6,412 bases of DNA from Planctomycetota bacterium (GTDB taxonomy: Bacteria > Planctomycetota > PUPC01 > JACPCR01). The stretch's first letter is position 1; each line of letters opens with the position of its first letter. The stretch is from NCBI GenBank assembly GCA_030740295.1, contig JASLXP010000012.1, forward strand, positions 1 to 6,412, read 5' to 3'. Under the pieces are notes generated by a model. It made no database searches and was not told the origin of the DNA. It saw only the letters and a program-made list of their open reading frames with translations. Positions 1 to 6,412 of this stretch are shown here, one piece after another. Both the position numbers and the translations under genes were made by a program.

Positions 1-40
1 TAGACCTTACAAAATATAACTACAAGACGCTATTAATATC
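1..40. other. AT-rich left edge
   Basis: By direct count only 11 of these 40 bases are G or C, whereas the rest of the window is clearly GC-rich. The stretch covers the last seven codons of the leftward glycosidase-like gene and the 19 bases after its stop codon. No hairpin followed by a T-run is visible, so a terminator is not supported. It may be ordinary AT-rich intergenic sequence or the edge of an inserted or rearranged segment. The window is too short on this side to tell. Confidence 0.5.
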
Positions 41-2938
41 TTCGACCCGCGGGGCGTTGTGCGCGTAGAGGTAGCCGGGCATGACTCCTAGAAGCACGAC
101 CTTCCCTTTGCCGAGATTACGAGTCACACCCGCACATGTTCCATCAGAAAAACGAGCGACAGGCTTTGCAGCTCCGGGTTCGATTGCAGTTTTGACAGCG
201 ACTACCGGAACTTTGATCTCTGGTGTTACCGGACTCTCGCGAATGCTGATCGTATCGATTGACTGAAGTTGAGTCAGCCATCCCTGGTAGACTTCCTGAC
301 TGCCTGCCGAAACGCCTGCGTGCCGCTGAGTGGCGCCGAACAGATCGGACGCGCTGCTGAGCGGATCATCGTATTCGTCGCGGAGGGCTGTTCCGCTGCT
401 GGCATAGAGCAGGCCTCCTGCTTTGACCCATCCGGCCAGCTCGGGAATCGTGACACGACGAATGTTGGAACCGTTCAGGTAGAGGAAGGAGTACTGCTTT
501 AGAGAGTCTTTGTTGAGATCTTCTTCGAGTATTAGATCCACGGGGATGTGTGCATGCCTTAATGCCAGGAAGGCGTAGATACGATCGGTGCGCACCCAGG
601 GGCTGCCATTGTTCCAGATTTCGTCCGTGCGGTTGTAGAGGATGGCGGCCCGCGCTGATTCTCGTCTTCCTTCGGCAATGATCTCATCTGCGGGGCCAAG
701 CGCTCTGGCCGCGCGATTCAGCTCGGCGTAAGTATCCACTCGGTGGCTGCTGGATTCCGGTGAGCCTCCACCGAGATAGCGCGGCCCCCAGTGGTAGAGA
801 TTAATGGTCTTTAATCCGTGTGAGACGAGTAGAGGCAGCTTGCGATCGAGCTCGCCGAGTTTCCAGATGAGATACATGCCGAGAGGCTGCCCGTGCTTTC
901 TCACTCCGCATTGGAGGACGGATGCGAAAAAGCTCTCGGTCTGAACACCGGCAAGACTTGGCGCCAAGTTCGGAGACAGCCAGTCCTCGCCGAAGTGTCC
1001 CGTGCACGCGTTGGCGCGAGGCAGGGCGAACGAATTCTGGGAACGGTTCATGCCGGCGCCGTAGTAGAAAACTCTGTAGGGCGAATAGTTCGCCATGGTC
1101 CGGGTGTTGGGATAGACCGTTCGGAGGATGGCTGTTTTCTTCGCGTAAAAGTCGGCCGTCACGTGCCACTTGAAACGGGCGCAGTGGTATGCCAGTCGCC
1201 GCCGGAATCGACCCATGTTCTTATCGGGCTCTGGCAGGTAAGGTAGATGGTCGAAACTCGAAGCGCCGAAAAACTCCGACTTACCCTTTGAAACGCGACG
1301 AAGATACTCGTGGAACACCTTGCGTTGGCTGGGCACCGAGTTAACGCTGTCCAGCGTTACCACTGGGCCGATCTCATCGCCCATGGGATGCCAGTGGGCA
1401 AGCGTGCGGTAGCCCGGCTTCTCCTTATCAATCTTGTGAATCAGAGCATCGATGTCCCCATCGTGGGTCTGGCCGACGTGAAAGTCCTCAAGCAGGGGGC
1501 CGTATTTCTTCATCAGCTTGACGAAGAGGTAATACAGTTCGGTACCGGTGGGTTTAAAATCCTCCCGGTGAAGGCCGTATTCCTCTTTCGCCTCGCTTCT
1601 GATCCCGTAGATAAAGTTGAATCCAGTACGCTTCAGCAGCGGAATCGCGAGGTCGTACTCCGCAGGTGACAGCCTGGCCATGGTCATCAGCTTCAGGCGC
1701 CGCGGCAGGACGCCAGGCCTTAGTGAATTCTCAGGTATCTGCGCGATCTGCCGTTCGAGTTCTTCGCGGTGAGTGCGGAGCTTCTGCATGTCATTGAAGG
1801 CACGTACGCCGAAGGCCGTTCCGTTGCCTGCACCTGCCGGCGGACACGGAGGGGAGGGAAGTCGCTCCCACAGGGCTGGACCAAGAAAACTGCACTCCCC
1901 GTTTTCGATGGGCACTTTGGTGCGACCCGTGACCGCACCGGGATGGGGAAACCAGGCGCATTCGATTTCGAGATGGCCCTCAACCGGTGGTGACTTCGCT
2001 TTCCCGCGGATGTCGAGCATCACATTGACGTAACTGCCCCTGGTCGTTGTCGCTTTTGTGGCGTCGAGCCAACCGCTCCATTCCTCCGCAGGAATTTCGG
2101 AAACGCCTTCAGCAGATACGACTCTTTCGAGCGGTGAACCGTATGGTCCCGTGGAGGCAGGCGCGATGATATACTTGGCGTTGCCTCTGATGGTGTGCAG
2201 TGCCTTCTTCCCGCCGCCCGCATGAACTCGAAAACGGTAGAAGATGCGATTGAAAGTTCCTGTCTGTCCGACCACGCGAGACCCGCCGGGATTCACGGAT
2301 CTGCAGCGGGAGATGAACAGGGCATCCAGCCGGGCGCGCCGATCTCTCGATGCCAGCTTTAACTCCGTCAGGCCCCCCTTCAGCTCGACATCCTGGTATT
2401 CCCAGACAACAACCGGATCGACAAGAAACGTATTCTTCTCGCTGCCGCCATCGAATCGCAGAGGCAATTCCTCTTCGATGCTCTCTGCAGAAGTAGCTGA
2501 CAAGGCAACCGCGCCGAATATATGTTTCGAGCTGTTCTTGCCGGTGAGGGCTAACTGTACCGGATGTTTTTCGCCCACTGCGGTGAGGTAACCGAGCCAG
2601 ATTCGATACGCTCCGTCCTCCGGTATTCTGATTGGGGTACTGATCGGCTTCTCGCCGGGCCGAACCAGGATGCGGCCCGGATACCTCTTGACCTCATCTG
2701 TCTGCCAGTCCGTCTCCTGCGCATCGCCCTTTCCCTTCTCTGTTACCCCTGGCCATTTAAAGATTTCAGACAAGTGGCTCACCCGAAGACTTTCCAGTCC
2801 CTGGCCCTCAACCTCGTCCGCCAACTCTATATCCAAATCGAAATCGCCGGCAGGATCGGTGGCTTCAGTGAAGACAACATCCGTAAGGCTAAGCCACACG
2901 AAAGCCACGAAAGCAATACAGAATGTCGGTCGACTCAT
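20..2938 (-). CDS. Exported GH42-like glycosidase with trimerisation-type C-terminal domain
   Basis: This is a predicted exported protein of about 972 residues, probably acting on a polysaccharide outside the cytoplasm. The chosen start is the ATG at 2938 because it puts a normal signal peptide at the N-terminus: MSRPTFC, hydrophobic core IAFVAFVWLSL, possible cleavage after TEA near residue 26. An in-frame ATG pair at 2993-2998 would add 20 residues. Neither start has a clear Shine-Dalgarno. Numbering from 2938, residues about 85-212 and 220-355 look like two beta-sandwich modules, the first ending in the CBM-like phrase ARLDALFIS. A Pro-rich linker follows (about 361-373). Residues about 415-750 look like a TIM barrel of the GH42/clan GH-A type, with HPMGDEIG at about 517-524 (E522 the likely acid/base) and a last strand TINLYHWGP. 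Residues about 760-955 resemble the beta-galactosidase trimerisation domain (FLYLNGSNIRR, LAGWVKAGGLL, GKGKVVLLG). I see no Glu at the expected strand-7 nucleophile position, so hydrolysis and substrate are uncertain. The C-terminus stops soon after the last core strand. Confidence 0.8.
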   Translation of the reverse strand: MSRPTFCIAFVAFVWLSLTDVVFTEATDPAGDFDLDIELADEVEGQGLESLRVSHLSEIFKWPGVTEKGKGDAQETDWQTDEVKRYPGRILVRPGEKPISTPIRIPEDGAYRIWLGYLTAVGEKHPVQLALTGKNSSKHIFGAVALSATSAESIEEELPLRFDGGSEKNTFLVDPVVVWEYQDVELKGGLTELKLASRDRRARLDALFISRCRSVNPGGSRVVGQTGTFNRIFYRFRVHAGGGKKALHTIRGNAKYIIAPASTGPYGSPLERVVSAEGVSEIPAEEWSGWLDATKATTTRGSYVNVMLDIRGKAKSPPVEGHLEIECAWFPHPGAVTGRTKVPIENGECSFLGPALWERLPSPPCPPAGAGNGTAFGVRAFNDMQKLRTHREELERQIAQIPENSLRPGVLPRRLKLMTMARLSPAEYDLAIPLLKRTGFNFIYGIRSEAKEEYGLHREDFKPTGTELYYLFVKLMKKYGPLLEDFHVGQTHDGDIDALIHKIDKEKPGYRTLAHWHPMGDEIGPVVTLDSVNSVPSQRKVFHEYLRRVSKGKSEFFGASSFDHLPYLPEPDKNMGRFRRRLAYHCARFKWHVTADFYAKKTAILRTVYPNTRTMANYSPYRVFYYGAGMNRSQNSFALPRANACTGHFGEDWLSPNLAPSLAGVQTESFFASVLQCGVRKHGQPLGMYLIWKLGELDRKLPLLVSHGLKTINLYHWGPRYLGGGSPESSSHRVDTYAELNRAARALGPADEIIAEGRRESARAAILYNRTDEIWNNGSPWVRTDRIYAFLALRHAHIPVDLILEEDLNKDSLKQYSFLYLNGSNIRRVTIPELAGWVKAGGLLYASSGTALRDEYDDPLSSASDLFGATQRHAGVSAGSQEVYQGWLTQLQSIDTISIRESPVTPEIKVPVVAVKTAIEPGAAKPVARFSDGTCAGVTRNLGKGKVVLLGVMPGYLYAHNAPRVEDINSVL

Positions 2939-3097
2939 TGTGATTGTGGCTGCCGGCGCGGCTGAGGATTTCAGGTCTGACGTCTGCCCGGGCATCATAT
3001 CATTAATCGCCGCAGGTATGTGACCTTCACCATCAACTCGTGCTCAACAGCTCGGCCTGTTATTCCGCGGTACTCATGGTGCCAGTGCGGCTCGTTG

Positions 3098-3125
3098 TTG
3101 ACGGCAATGGAACCCGTACCACAAT
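3098..3125 (+). promoter_or_regulatory. Weak sigma-70-like promoter candidate
   Basis: TTGACG at 3098-3103 matches five of six bases of the -35 consensus. After 16 bases, CACAAT at 3120-3125 matches four of six of the -10 consensus. It points toward the esterase-like gene and would leave a leader of about 90 bases. A match of this quality can arise by chance, and promoter rules in the likely host group are poorly known, so it is only a candidate. Confidence 0.2.
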
Positions 3126-3211
3126 CATTCGACCGCCCCTGGGGCTCAGCATCACATTGAATTCTGTGAATCCTGACGCAACGTAAAGCGGGCCCAAACC
3201 ATTTCATCCAT

Positions 3212-3216
3212 AGGAG
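3212..3216 (+). promoter_or_regulatory. Ribosome binding site that fixes a TTG start
   Basis: AGGAG lies six bases before the TTG at 3223. An in-frame TAG at 3211-3213 overlaps this motif and rules out any start further upstream. The next in-frame ATG, at 3250, has no comparable Shine-Dalgarno. This supports TTG as the real start of the esterase-like gene. Confidence 0.7.
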
Positions 3217-3222
3217 ACAACC

Positions 3223-5190
3223 TTGGAGCCACTGAATCGATTTCCCAGGATGCTTCACGATTACATGGTGGATCAGGTGCGGAGAGCCGAGGCCGTCGGC
3301 AACGAACGGAAGGCACAACTGCGAACAAAGGCGGACGCCCTCGCCTACCAGGCCGAGACGCGGCGGAAGCTTCGCAAGGTCTTCGGCAAGTTGCCGAAAC
3401 GGACCCCGCTGAACGCGATGGTTGTCGACCGGTGCGACCGCAAAGACTACTTCCTTGAAAAAATCATTTTCGAGAGTCGCCCAAACTTTCCGGTTACCGC
3501 CAACCTTTTCATTCCCAAGCTGTCTGATTTTCCGCTGCCGGCAGTCCTGGCAGCGTGCGGGCACAGCAACAACGGGAAAGCCGAGCCGTATTACCAGTCA
3601 TTCTGCCAGGGCCTCGTCAAAAAAGGCTACCTAGTCCTCATCTACGATCCCATCGGCCAGGGCGAGCGCCTGCAGTACGTGCGTAACGCAAAACCCATTT
3701 ACACGCCGGGCGTCAGAGAGCACATTCGGATCGGTAATCAGCAGAGCCTTATCGGCGAGTACTTCGGAACCTGGCGGGCCTGGGACGGTATTCGAGCTCT
3801 GGACTATCTGCTCACGCGAACGGAAGTCGATCCCAATCATGTGGGCATGACCGGCAATTCCGGGGGCGGGACGATGACGACTCTTCTGGTGGCCATGGAC
3901 AATCGGTTCACGATGGCGGCGCCGGGTTGCTACGTCACTACGATTCGAAGGAATGTGGAGAACGAGCTGCCCACCGATTCGGAACAGATACCTCCCGGTC
4001 TGCTGGCGTTCGGTATGGATGAGGACGATATGCTCGCCATGCACGCGCCCAAGCCGCTCATCCTATTGACCCAGGAGAAGGACTATTTCGATCAGAGAGG
4101 CGCGCAGGAGTGTTTCGCACGACTCAAGCACGTCTATTCACTTTTAGGCGCGGAAGAAAACGTCGCCATGATGACCGGCCCTGACGGCCACGGGTATGGC
4201 AAGCCACTCAGGGAAGCGATGTATGCCTTTTTCAATCGGGCCTGTGGAAAGGACGCATCCGGTCGAGAACCACGCGTCACGGTCGAGCCGGACGAATCCG
4301 TTCAGGTGACATCGACAGGCCAGGTAAGTGAACGGAAACCGAAAACCGTCTTCAGCTTTACGAAGGAGACGAGCCAGGCACTCGCCGAACGCCGTTCACC
4401 CTTGCGGTGTGAGGATTTGCAGCGTTGCCTGCGTCGGATGCTCAATGTGCCGGTCCGGCGGCCCGTTCCTGATTATCGGATTCTTCCAACGCCGACAGAC
4501 AGGAAATATCCCAGGAAGTTTGCAGCAAGCTATGGTGTCGAAACGGAGGCAGGTATTCTGATTCCAGTATTGATGCCTGCGGATGAGCCGTACTTTTCGC
4601 GCCCTCCTCGCGCCGGCAAACGGGCAACTCTCTACGTTTCCCATCAGAGCGCGGATTCCGAGCTCCGATCTGAGCCTCTGGTGAGAACGCTCGTGGGGCA
4701 GGCTAAACCGTTCTTCGCCCTCGATGCACGCGGGATAGGAGATACGCGCCCCAACACATGTGCCTTCAGAGTCAATGCAGACCTAAACCGGATTGAATAC
4801 CTCTATGGGGCATACGGAATCCTCCTGTCGAGGCCTCTCGTCGGACAGCGAACTCACGATGTCCTTTCGGTGCTGGACTTCCTTGAAGACAGCGGCTATC
4901 TCCACATCCATCTTGTCGGTAAAGGTTGGGGCAGCGTGCCTGCCCTGTTTGCTGCAGTGCTGGACAGCCGAGTCAAGAAACTGACACTGCTGAACGCGCT
5001 GACATCCTACGCGGAGCTCGCCGAGACAGAGCATCAGGAATGGCCACTCTCCTGCCTGCTGCCGGGAGCGTTGAAGAAGTTTGACCTTCCGGATTGCATC
5101 CAAGCCCTTGGGAAGCGAGTGGAAATAATTCAGCCATGGAACGCGAAGCTGAAGCCAAAGCAGGGCCGCCGCAAAGGCCGATCATCCTGA
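3223..5190 (+). CDS. Tandem alpha/beta hydrolase, acetylxylan-esterase-like, second domain degenerate
   Basis: This 655-residue protein probably removes acyl groups from a carbohydrate. Residues about 60-340 form a complete alpha/beta-hydrolase domain of the acetylxylan esterase/dienelactone hydrolase kind. It has GHSNNGK at 113-119, DPIGQGE at 142-148, the nucleophile elbow GNSGG at 211-215 with Ser213, a likely acid Asp287 in EKDYFD, and the likely base His323 in GPDGHGY. Residues about 430-640 repeat the fold: DARGIGD at 501-507, a helix around THDVLSVLDFL, and an elbow GKGWG at 566-570. Gly568 replaces the catalytic Ser there, so this half is probably inactive. It may have a structural or substrate-binding role, and other bacterial esterase-like proteins are of similar double length. 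No signal peptide or membrane segment is visible at the N-terminus, which begins with a charged helix-rich stretch, so a cytoplasmic location is likeliest. The C-terminus ends in a basic tail (KPKQGRRKGRSS). It is transcribed away from the glycosidase-like gene and lies 133 bases before the RraA-like gene, possibly on the same transcript. The acyl substrate is not known. Confidence 0.85.
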   Translation: MEPLNRFPRMLHDYMVDQVRRAEAVGNERKAQLRTKADALAYQAETRRKLRKVFGKLPKRTPLNAMVVDRCDRKDYFLEKIIFESRPNFPVTANLFIPKLSDFPLPAVLAACGHSNNGKAEPYYQSFCQGLVKKGYLVLIYDPIGQGERLQYVRNAKPIYTPGVREHIRIGNQQSLIGEYFGTWRAWDGIRALDYLLTRTEVDPNHVGMTGNSGGGTMTTLLVAMDNRFTMAAPGCYVTTIRRNVENELPTDSEQIPPGLLAFGMDEDDMLAMHAPKPLILLTQEKDYFDQRGAQECFARLKHVYSLLGAEENVAMMTGPDGHGYGKPLREAMYAFFNRACGKDASGREPRVTVEPDESVQVTSTGQVSERKPKTVFSFTKETSQALAERRSPLRCEDLQRCLRRMLNVPVRRPVPDYRILPTPTDRKYPRKFAASYGVETEAGILIPVLMPADEPYFSRPPRAGKRATLYVSHQSADSELRSEPLVRTLVGQAKPFFALDARGIGDTRPNTCAFRVNADLNRIEYLYGAYGILLSRPLVGQRTHDVLSVLDFLEDSGYLHIHLVGKGWGSVPALFAAVLDSRVKKLTLLNALTSYAELAETEHQEWPLSCLLPGALKKFDLPDCIQALGKRVEIIQPWNAKLKPKQGRRKGRSS

Positions 5191-5310
5191 TGATGACCAG
5201 GAAAATGTCAGTTGTGACGATGCGGTAATCCTGGGGTTTTCATTTCTTATTGATGCATGGTCTCGTTAATTTGGCTGAACTCGAAACGCAGAACAACTTT
5301 GACCCATTGC

Positions 5311-5315
5311 AGGAG
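5311..5315 (+). promoter_or_regulatory. Ribosome binding site of the RraA-like gene
   Basis: AGGAG sits eight bases before the ATG at 5324 and supports that start. The 133-base gap before this gene shows no convincing promoter and no rho-independent terminator after the esterase-like gene, so co-transcription is possible but not shown. Confidence 0.65.
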
Positions 5316-5323
5316 CTGAATCT

Positions 5324-6040
5324 ATGAACTTTCAAAATATTCGTAATCTGGTCGAGTTCGACACACCTACAGTGGCCAATGGTCTTGACAGGCTGGAGCT
5401 TCGCGATCCGACGATCGGCTACACCGGTCCCGATATCAGGTGCCTGATGCCGGAGATGGGTCCGAAGGTGGGCATCGCTGTTACCGCTCGGATGGACACC
5501 ACCACCGCCGGCATGGATGACCCGGCTCCTCGCTGGCTTGAATGGGTGAAAGCGATGAGGGATGCGGCTCACTCTGATGGTGCTGGCAATGTTCCCGTGT
5601 TTGCGGTGATTGAATCTGTAGGTCCGCGGCCGCGTCACACGGTCACCATTGGGGATGGCATGGGAACCATCATGCGGATGGCTGGGGCCGCAGGTTTCGT
5701 CACCAACGGATCGATTCGAGATCTGGAGGGAGTTCGAGAAGTACCCCTTGCCTGTTGGGCAGCGGGAGTCTCACCCATGCATGGAAAGATCCGCTGGCTG
5801 GATGTGAATTCGCCTGTTGTCATCGATGGCATGACGGTAAATCCTGGTGACTTTATTCACGCGGATGTGAACGGAACTCTGGTCATTCCGCCCGATGCTG
5901 CTGACCAGGTTTATGACAAAGCGAAGGAGGTCAGAGAAGCCGAACAGAGCATCTTCGCAAAATACCGAACCATAACCATTGATGAATATCTGACCGAAAG
6001 CGAGCGGAGTGAGCCCTGCGAAGAAGCGGTCAGTGAATAG
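5324..6040 (+). CDS. RraA-family protein, probable class II 2-oxo acid aldolase/decarboxylase
   Basis: This 238-residue protein is near the normal length for the family, which is also annotated as RraA, HMG aldolase or, wrongly, dimethylmenaquinone methyltransferase. The N-terminus (TPTVANGLDRL, residues 14-24) matches the family opening that normally reads like SDALD. The core follows at 109-135: IGDGMG, then AGAAGFVTNGSIRDLE, then DVNGTLVIPP at 181-190. Asp111 is followed after exactly 20 residues by Arg132-Asp133. This fits the D-X20-R-D motif described for Pseudomonas putida HMG/CHA aldolase, where it supports divalent-metal binding and pyruvate-enolate chemistry. The family includes oxaloacetate decarboxylases and RNase E inhibitors; E. 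coli RraA lacks a complete catalytic motif, so this protein looks more like an enzyme. Residues about 58-85 (DTTTAGMDDPAPRWLEW onward) form a loop that may shape the substrate pocket. It is predicted to be cytoplasmic, with no signal peptide. Its place beside polysaccharide genes suggests breakdown of a sugar-derived 2-oxo acid. The true substrate is not known. Confidence 0.85.
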   Translation: MNFQNIRNLVEFDTPTVANGLDRLELRDPTIGYTGPDIRCLMPEMGPKVGIAVTARMDTTTAGMDDPAPRWLEWVKAMRDAAHSDGAGNVPVFAVIESVGPRPRHTVTIGDGMGTIMRMAGAAGFVTNGSIRDLEGVREVPLACWAAGVSPMHGKIRWLDVNSPVVIDGMTVNPGDFIHADVNGTLVIPPDAADQVYDKAKEVREAEQSIFAKYRTITIDEYLTESERSEPCEEAVSE

Positions 6041-6082
6041 CTGAAGGGATAAACGCAATTCAGCGCCGGATTTGGAAAGCCA

Positions 6083-6094
6083 GCGAAGCTTCGC
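6083..6094. repeat. 12-base perfect palindrome
   Basis: GCGAAGCTTCGC reads the same on both strands. It lies 42 bases after the RraA-like stop codon and just before the long inverted repeat. It could contribute to a transcript-end structure, but there is no T-run after it and it may be chance. Confidence 0.4.
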
Positions 6095-6111
6095 CTCAAA
6101 CCGTCGAGTTT

Positions 6112-6218
6112 CTCGCCTGGGCGCGCCGGCACCTTGCCGGCATCTTGGGAGTGCGCAGCACTCCGCGCGAGCGGTTCCGTGCTCTTCTGCCGGCAGGGTG
6201 CCGGCGCGCCCAGGCGAG
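6112..6218. repeat. 107-base inverted repeat with 30-base arms
   Basis: The left arm at 6112-6141 and the right arm at 6189-6218 are reverse complements over 30 bases with a single mismatch. In RNA from the plus strand that mismatch would be a G-U pair. Each arm contains CGCGCCGGCA. The 47-base centre holds a further perfect hairpin. The element fills the gap between two convergent genes, so transcripts from either side would fold into a very stable hairpin. It could act as a bidirectional transcript-end or protective structure, or be a dispersed palindromic element of the REP/MITE kind. No T-run follows either arm, so it is not a textbook rho-independent terminator. No target-site duplication is evident. 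Confidence 0.8.
6148..6164. other. Inner hairpin of the inverted repeat
   Basis: GGAGTGC, the loop GCA, and GCACTCC form a perfect 7-base-pair stem inside the central spacer of the long inverted repeat. A further short pairing, GAGC at 6169-6172 with GCTC at 6181-6184, is possible next to it. The element as a whole could therefore fold as a branched cruciform-like structure rather than a simple stem and loop. Confidence 0.6.
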
Positions 6219-6237
6219 GGCTGCTTGAACCTTGACT

Positions 6238-6412
6238 CTACTTGGGGGGAACGACGAGTTGGTCGACGCGTATTTCGCTAATGGTCACCGCGGTGTCTTT
6301 GCCAAGGATGGAAATGGTAACAGTCGCGCTCCGCTGGGCTGCTGCTGCACGGAATCGCATCGACAGTTCCTCCCATTCTCCCACCTGTTTGGCCTCAGTA
6401 TGCGATTCCGGC
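6238..6412 (-). CDS. C-terminal end of a protein with a CBM-like beta-sandwich domain (partial)
   Basis: Only the last 57 codons are present: the frame enters at 6411 and ends at the TAG at 6238-6240. The sequence contains GEWEELSMRFRA, then SATVTISILGKDTAVTISEI, then RVDQLVVPPK. The Trp followed by alternating hydrophobic strands and a last I-R-V strand is the usual end of a jelly-roll beta-sandwich of the CenC-like carbohydrate-binding (CBM4/9) or galactose-binding type. In bacteria such domains are commonly appended to exported glycoside hydrolases or polysaccharide lyases, but the catalytic part lies outside the window. The gene faces the RraA-like gene, and the long inverted repeat lies 19 bases beyond its stop codon. 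The reading frame is certain enough to call because the strand pattern continues to the window edge without a stop. Confidence 0.65.
   Translation of the reverse strand, partial: PESHTEAKQVGEWEELSMRFRAAAAQRSATVTISILGKDTAVTISEIRVDQLVVPPK

Larger units (their letters stand above)
2939..3222. other. Divergent intergenic region
   Basis: This region separates the leftward glycosidase-like gene from the rightward esterase-like gene, so it should hold both promoters. Its left 60 bases would be coding if the glycosidase starts at 2998. Short open stretches exist on both strands between about 3007 and 3186. None has a ribosome binding site, a normal length or a protein sequence I recognise, so I do not call a gene. 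One weak sigma-70-like candidate and one good Shine-Dalgarno are listed separately. I saw no convincing operator palindrome. Confidence 0.6.

Noticed and set aside
893..1246. 117-codon open frame on the plus strand
   Set aside because: It lies wholly inside the barrel-coding part of the leftward glycosidase-like gene and shows no domain of its own.
2016..3160. 13-base direct repeat AGCATCACATTGA at 2016-2028 and 3148-3160
   Set aside because: One pair of this length is close to what chance gives in a window of this size, and the first copy is inside a coding region.
3007..3186. Open stretch of about 60 codons in the divergent gap
   Set aside because: It has no ribosome binding site and no recognisable sequence, and equally long open stretches exist on the other strand at the same place.
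2995..3564. 189-codon open frame on the minus strand
   Set aside because: It overlaps the conserved start of the esterase-like gene, has no recognisable domain and has the skewed composition of an antisense shadow.
5165..5182. GGCC-GGCC pairing at the end of the esterase-like gene
   Set aside because: The stem is only four pairs, lies inside the coding region and has no T-run, so it is not a terminator.
5250..5272. TTGATG followed by TAATTT before the RraA-like gene
   Set aside because: The spacing of about 11 bases is too short for a sigma-70 promoter.
5240..5638. 132-codon open frame on the minus strand
   Set aside because: It is antisense to the well-supported RraA-like gene and its residues look random (many His, Arg and Thr).
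6072..6281. 69-codon open frame across the inverted repeat
   Set aside because: Its codons are mostly the palindromic arms and it overlaps the partial gene on the other strand. It is a by-product of the repeat, not a protein.

Overview
The window looks like a carbohydrate-degradation segment from a GC-rich, uncultured-type bacterium. A PVC-group organism (Planctomycetota or Verrucomicrobiota) is the best guess. This rests on three things: a very large secreted glycosidase-like protein with several beta-sandwich modules, a double-length acetylxylan-esterase-like alpha/beta hydrolase, and a long GC-rich palindromic repeat between genes. These are an impression of gene style, since there is no rRNA or other phylogenetic marker here.

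Layout from left to right. Bases 1-40 are AT-rich and contain the very end of the first gene. Bases 20-2938 (minus strand) encode an exported protein of about 972 residues: signal peptide, two beta-sandwich modules, a TIM-barrel resembling GH42 and other clan GH-A enzymes, and a C-terminal domain resembling the beta-galactosidase trimerisation (glutamine-amidotransferase-like) domain. Bases 2939-3222 form a divergent intergenic region with a weak promoter candidate and a strong ribosome binding site. Bases 3223-5190 (plus, TTG start) encode a 655-residue protein with two alpha/beta-hydrolase domains. The first has an intact catalytic triad, and the second has Gly at the nucleophile position. 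Bases 5324-6040 (plus) encode a RraA-family protein carrying the D-X20-R-D signature of class II pyruvate aldolases. Bases 6041-6237 form a convergent intergenic region dominated by a 107-base inverted repeat with 30-base arms. Bases 6238-6412 (minus) hold the last 57 codons of another protein, which end in a beta-sandwich resembling a carbohydrate-binding module.

How the genes may work together (inference): the exported protein binds or cleaves a polysaccharide outside the cytoplasm, the esterase-like protein removes acyl groups from released oligosaccharides, and the RraA-like protein acts on a downstream 2-oxo acid. The protein cut at the right edge would add another sugar-binding enzyme. 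The substrate cannot be read from the sequence. No tRNA, rRNA, CRISPR array, transposase or integrase was seen.
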